Source: Dermatophilaceae bacterium (GTDB lineage Bacteria > Actinomycetota > Actinomycetes > Actinomycetales > Dermatophilaceae). Taken from it: a stretch of DNA of 9,262 bases. Of the stretch, positions 7,328-9,262 are shown piece by piece. Numbering within the stretch: the first letter of the stretch is position 1; each line of letters opens with the position of its first letter. A program made the position numbers and the translations under genes. Below the pieces are notes generated by a model, which was not told where the DNA came from, made no database searches, and worked only from the letters and a program-made list of their open reading frames with translations. The DNA lies in assembly GCA_013361975.1 (NCBI GenBank), contig JABFXB010000356.1:1-9262 (forward strand). Reading direction: 5' to 3'.

Positions 7328-8328
7328 CGTCGCCGCCCCAGAGCCGCGAGCGCGAGGCCGGCGGCGGCGATGCCTGCAACGCCGGCCACCTGCGGGTAGC
7401 GGTGCGCCAGCCACTGCTGCCGACTGGCCGGTTTGGACTTGCCGTCGAACGCGCCGTGGGCGCCGAAGTCTCGGCCGTCCCCACCGTCGGCGGGGTCCCA
7501 GAGGTTGACGGGCTGGTCGTCCGGGCGCGGCTCATCGGTCTGCTGCGAGTCGAACCCGGTTCTCGCGAGGTACCGGTCGAGCAGGCCCGGCACCACGGCG
7601 TTGGCCATCAACGTCGCGACGGTGGTCCCGCCCACCCAGTACTCGCGCCTGCGGGGGTGCTCGGCGGCGTAGGCGATGGCGCGGGCCGCGACCTCGGGCT
7701 GGTAGATCGGCGGCACCGGCTGCGCGTGCCGGGGCAGCCTCGAGAGCACCCACGAGAACTGCGGGGTGTTGACCGCCGGCATCTGCACCATCGTCACGTG
7801 CACGTTGCTGCGCTCGTGGAGCAGCTCGACGCGCAGCGCCTCGTGGAAGCCCTGGATGGCGTGCTTCGCGCCGCAGTATGCCGTCTGGAGCGGGATGCCG
7901 CGGTAGGCCAGGGCCGAGCCGACCTGCACGATCGTGCCGGCGTCGCGCTGCCGCATCCTCTGCAGGACGGCCCGGGTCGCGTAGACGTAGCCGAGGTAGC
8001 TCACCTCGGTGACGCGGCGGTACTCCTCGGGCGAGATGTCCTCGAAGCGGGCGAAGACGGAGGTGAACGCGTCGTTGACCCAGACGTCGACGGGTCCGAG
8101 CTCCGACTCGATGCGCTCGACCGCCGATTCGACCGCCTCGGCGTCGGCGACGTCCACGGGAACGACCAGCGCCCGGCGGCCCTCCGCCCGCACCTCGGCG
8201 GCAGCCGCCTCGAGACCCCGCTCGCCGCGGGCGAGCAGCGCCACGTCGTTCCCGCGTCGGGCGAACTCGCGGGCCACGGCCCTGCCGATGCCTCCGCTCG
8301 CCCCTGTGACGGCGACGACCTTCGTCAT
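7324..8328 (-). CDS. Short-chain dehydrogenase/reductase with C-terminal membrane anchor
   Basis: This 334-residue protein is a classical SDR with an extension. The Rossmann fold opens with VTGASGGIG (7-15), the NAD(P)-binding glycine motif. An acidic VDVAD follows at 58-62, and the usual NNAG is replaced by VNDAF (84-88). The catalytic triad is S138 (VGSALAY), Y151 and K155 (YCGAK). The core ends near residue 255. Residues about 260-308 are polar, Asp/Gly-rich and probably disordered, and 313-331 (VAGVAGIAAAGLALAALG after HRYPQ) form one hydrophobic helix ending in GRRR, which should tether the enzyme to the membrane with the catalytic domain in the cytoplasm. SDRs reduce carbonyls or oxidise alcohols; the substrate is unknown. 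The start at 8328 follows GAGGAGGA closely, and the N-terminus begins directly with the first beta strand. The open frame continues to 9159 but there it is only antisense to the HAD gene. This is the first gene of the minus-strand operon. Confidence 0.93.
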   Translation of the reverse strand: MTKVVAVTGASGGIGRAVAREFARRGNDVALLARGERGLEAAAAEVRAEGRRALVVPVDVADAEAVESAVERIESELGPVDVWVNDAFTSVFARFEDISPEEYRRVTEVSYLGYVYATRAVLQRMRQRDAGTIVQVGSALAYRGIPLQTAYCGAKHAIQGFHEALRVELLHERSNVHVTMVQMPAVNTPQFSWVLSRLPRHAQPVPPIYQPEVAARAIAYAAEHPRRREYWVGGTTVATLMANAVVPGLLDRYLARTGFDSQQTDEPRPDDQPVNLWDPADGGDGRDFGAHGAFDGKSKPASRQQWLAHRYPQVAGVAGIAAAGLALAALGRRR

Positions 8329-8331
8329 GTG

Positions 8332-8339
8332 TCCTCCTC
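8332..8339 (-). promoter_or_regulatory. Ribosome binding site of the SDR gene
   Basis: Minus-strand GAGGAGGA lies 3-5 nt before ATG 8328. It decides the start of the SDR gene, whose reading frame stays open for another 830 bp upstream. Confidence 0.75.
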
Positions 8340-8340
8340 G

Positions 8341-8374
8341 GCGCCTGGTCCGGAACGACCCTCGGGCCAGGCGC
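8341..8374. repeat. Perfect 8-bp inverted repeat in the SDR leader
   Basis: GCGCCTGG at 8341-8348 is the exact reverse complement of CCAGGCGC at 8367-8374, with an 18-bp loop; a further CCG/CGG pair (8350-8352 with 8363-8365) could extend the stem past a mismatch. It begins 12 bp upstream of the SDR start codon and abuts the ribosome binding site, so it could be an operator or a leader hairpin that affects translation initiation. Confidence 0.5.
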
Positions 8375-8419
8375 GCTGACACACCCGTGGGGCGGTGGTC
8401 CATCGGCGACAAGGGGCCC

Positions 8420-8425
8420 ATACCC
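8420..8425 (-). promoter_or_regulatory. Candidate -10 element (GGGTAT) for the SDR operon
   Basis: On the minus strand GGGTAT lies about 92 bp before the SDR start and would give a leader of roughly 80-85 nt that includes the 8-bp inverted repeat. It matches the -10 of SigB-family promoters exactly, but nothing close to GTTT is found 14-16 bp upstream (GCAC at N15), so this is a weak call. It sits in an imperfect palindrome, GGGG-CCCATA-CCCC on the plus strand, which might instead be a protein-binding site. Confidence 0.3.
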
Positions 8426-8477
8426 CGTTTCGCAGATCTCGTGCGGGATCGGCGCGGGCGCTCGTCCTCGACCCGGT

Positions 8478-8502
8478 GTTGGCGTCCGGTGCGACCGGGT
8501 AC
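8478..8502 (+). promoter_or_regulatory. Candidate SigB-family-like promoter for the HAD gene
   Basis: The sequence shows GTTG (8478-8481), a 15-bp spacer and GGGTAC (8497-8502). Stress sigma factors of the SigB/SigF family in actinobacteria are known to use elements close to GTTT-N14-16-GGGTAT. A transcript starting near 8509 would have a leader of about 60 nt before the ATG at 8572. The -35 and -10 each differ from consensus by one base and a chance match in GC-rich DNA is possible. Confidence 0.35.
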
Positions 8503-8571
8503 GGCGTAGGGAGACCCGCCCGGCTGGCGCGTAGACCAGCGGGGCACCCGGTCGACGAGAGGAACGAGCGC

Positions 8572-9262
8572 ATGACCACATCTCCGCGCGGTCACGGCCT
8601 GACCGGCGCCCCACCGTCCGTGGTGGTCTTCGACGTCAACGAGACGTTGTCCGACATGACGCCCCTCGCCGACGCCTTCGACCGTGTCGGCCTCGGCGCG
8701 ACTGCGGTCGAGGCCTGGTTCGCCTCGGTGCTGCGTGACGGCTTCGCCCTGACGGCGGTCGGGGCCAACCCCGGGTTCGCCGACGTCGCCTCCGAGGCGT
8801 TGCGGGGCCGACTGTCGGCCGCCCGTGAAGCCACCGACAGCGCCCGCACCGGGGATCGGGACGGGCTCGACGAGGCTGTGGACGATGTGATGGGCACCTT
8901 CACGTCCCTGTCGGTGCACCCGGACGTCGTCGACGGCGTCCGCGCCCTGAGGGAGCACGGGACGCGTCTGGTGACGCTCAGCAACGGCTCGACCAAGGTG
9001 GCCCAGGGGCTGTTCGAGCGCTCCGGCCTGCTCGACTCGTTCGAGAAGCTGCTCAGCGTCGAGGACGCGGGAGCGTGGAAGCCGCACCCGACGGCCTACG
9101 CGTACGCACTCGAGTCCTGCGGTGTCGCACCCGAGGACGCGATGCTCGTCGCGGTCCACCCGTGGGACATCGACGGTGCCGCGAGGGCGGGCCTGCGCAG
9201 CGGATGGCTGAACCGCAAGGGGGTGCGCTACCCGACCTACTTCACCGCGCCGGACGTCGAGG
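8572..9262 (+). CDS. HAD-superfamily haloacid dehalogenase type II-like protein (C-terminus cut by window edge)
   Basis: Reading from ATG 8572 gives 230 residues that run off the right edge; the family is usually about 220-240 residues, so little is missing. Motif I is VVFDVNETLSD with the nucleophile D21. The second Asp of HAD phosphatases is Asn (N23), which points away from phosphatase activity. Motif II is LVTLSNGS (S137, N138), motif III is the Lys in AWKPHP (K170), and motif IV is VAVHPWDIDGAA with D199. A helical cap lies between motif I and II (about 27-118). In characterised L-2-haloacid dehalogenases the last motif reads S-x-N-x-W-D; here Ser and Asn are replaced by Ala194 and His196, so true dehalogenase activity is doubtful. 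AGAGGA at 8558-8563 stands 8 nt before the start. The gene is divergent from the SDR operon and shares its 243-bp upstream region. Confidence 0.9.
   Translation, partial: MTTSPRGHGLTGAPPSVVVFDVNETLSDMTPLADAFDRVGLGATAVEAWFASVLRDGFALTAVGANPGFADVASEALRGRLSAAREATDSARTGDRDGLDEAVDDVMGTFTSLSVHPDVVDGVRALREHGTRLVTLSNGSTKVAQGLFERSGLLDSFEKLLSVEDAGAWKPHPTAYAYALESCGVAPEDAMLVAVHPWDIDGAARAGLRSGWLNRKGVRYPTYFTAPDVE

Larger units (their letters stand above)
8329..8571. promoter_or_regulatory. Divergent intergenic region between SDR operon and HAD gene
   Basis: This 243-bp stretch is the only sizeable non-coding gap and must hold the promoters of both the leftward operon and the rightward HAD gene. It contains one GGGTAT on the minus strand, one GTTG-N15-GGGTAC on the plus strand, a perfect 8-bp inverted repeat near the SDR start, and a GGGG/CCCC imperfect palindrome at 8413-8426. 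Open frames crossing it lack plausible starts or family similarity. No RNA gene or riboswitch is recognised. Confidence 0.7.

Noticed and set aside
8329..9159. Upstream extension of the SDR reading frame
   Set aside because: It crosses the divergent promoter region and runs antisense to the HAD gene; the Rossmann fold starts at residue 2 from ATG 8328.
1..9262. Search for a defence island, mobile element, CRISPR or RNA gene
   Set aside because: No transposase, integrase, nuclease, helicase, repeat array, tRNA or rRNA signature was seen; all genes are metabolic in type with uniform composition.

Overview
The window is very GC-rich DNA (roughly 70% by eye, codon third positions almost always G or C). 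Its gene families and tight gene packing point to a high-GC actinobacterium. A Micrococcales/Intrasporangiaceae-type organism is plausible, but this cannot be fixed from the sequence alone. Coding density is close to 100%. There is no RNA gene, CRISPR array, transposase or phage gene.

Layout. Six minus-strand genes run right to left from 8328 to the left edge and look like one transcription unit. In order of transcription they are: a short-chain dehydrogenase/reductase (SDR) with a C-terminal membrane anchor; a 116-residue membrane protein of unknown function; a GH15 (glucoamylase/trehalase-type) glycosidase; a large FAD plus Fe-S 2-hydroxyacid dehydrogenase of the YdiJ/D-lactate dehydrogenase type; a thiamine diphosphate enzyme of the pyruvate oxidase/YdaP type; and the N-terminal part of an enolase-superfamily (mandelate racemase/muconate lactonizing type) protein cut by the window edge. 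The junctions are a GTGA overlap, an ATGA overlap, a 31-bp gap, a 1-bp gap and a gap of about 32 bp, which suggest co-transcription and in part translational coupling. On the other side of a 243-bp divergent intergenic region, a plus-strand haloacid dehalogenase type II-like (HAD) gene starts at 8572 and runs off the right edge nearly complete.

How the genes may work together. The family assignments suggest a sugar/2-hydroxyacid oxidation set. GH15 would release a sugar; the SDR and enolase-type enzyme could oxidise and dehydrate sugar-derived compounds; the FAD/Fe-S enzyme would turn a 2-hydroxyacid into a 2-oxoacid and feed electrons to the respiratory chain; and the ThDP enzyme would decarboxylate the 2-oxoacid. 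This is inference: no transporter, regulator or aldolase lies in the window. A second reading is a general-stress operon. The Bacillus subtilis relative YdaP belongs to the SigB regulon, and the divergent region carries GGGTAT on one strand and GTTG-N15-GGGTAC on the other, which resemble actinobacterial SigB-family promoter elements.

No clearly new system (defence, mobile or RNA-based) was found. The points most worth a second look are the operon composition, the divergent GGGTAY motifs, a perfect inverted repeat in the SDR leader, and a striking heptamer bias: five of the seven ATA/TAT trinucleotides in the window lie inside GGCATAC/GTATGCC.
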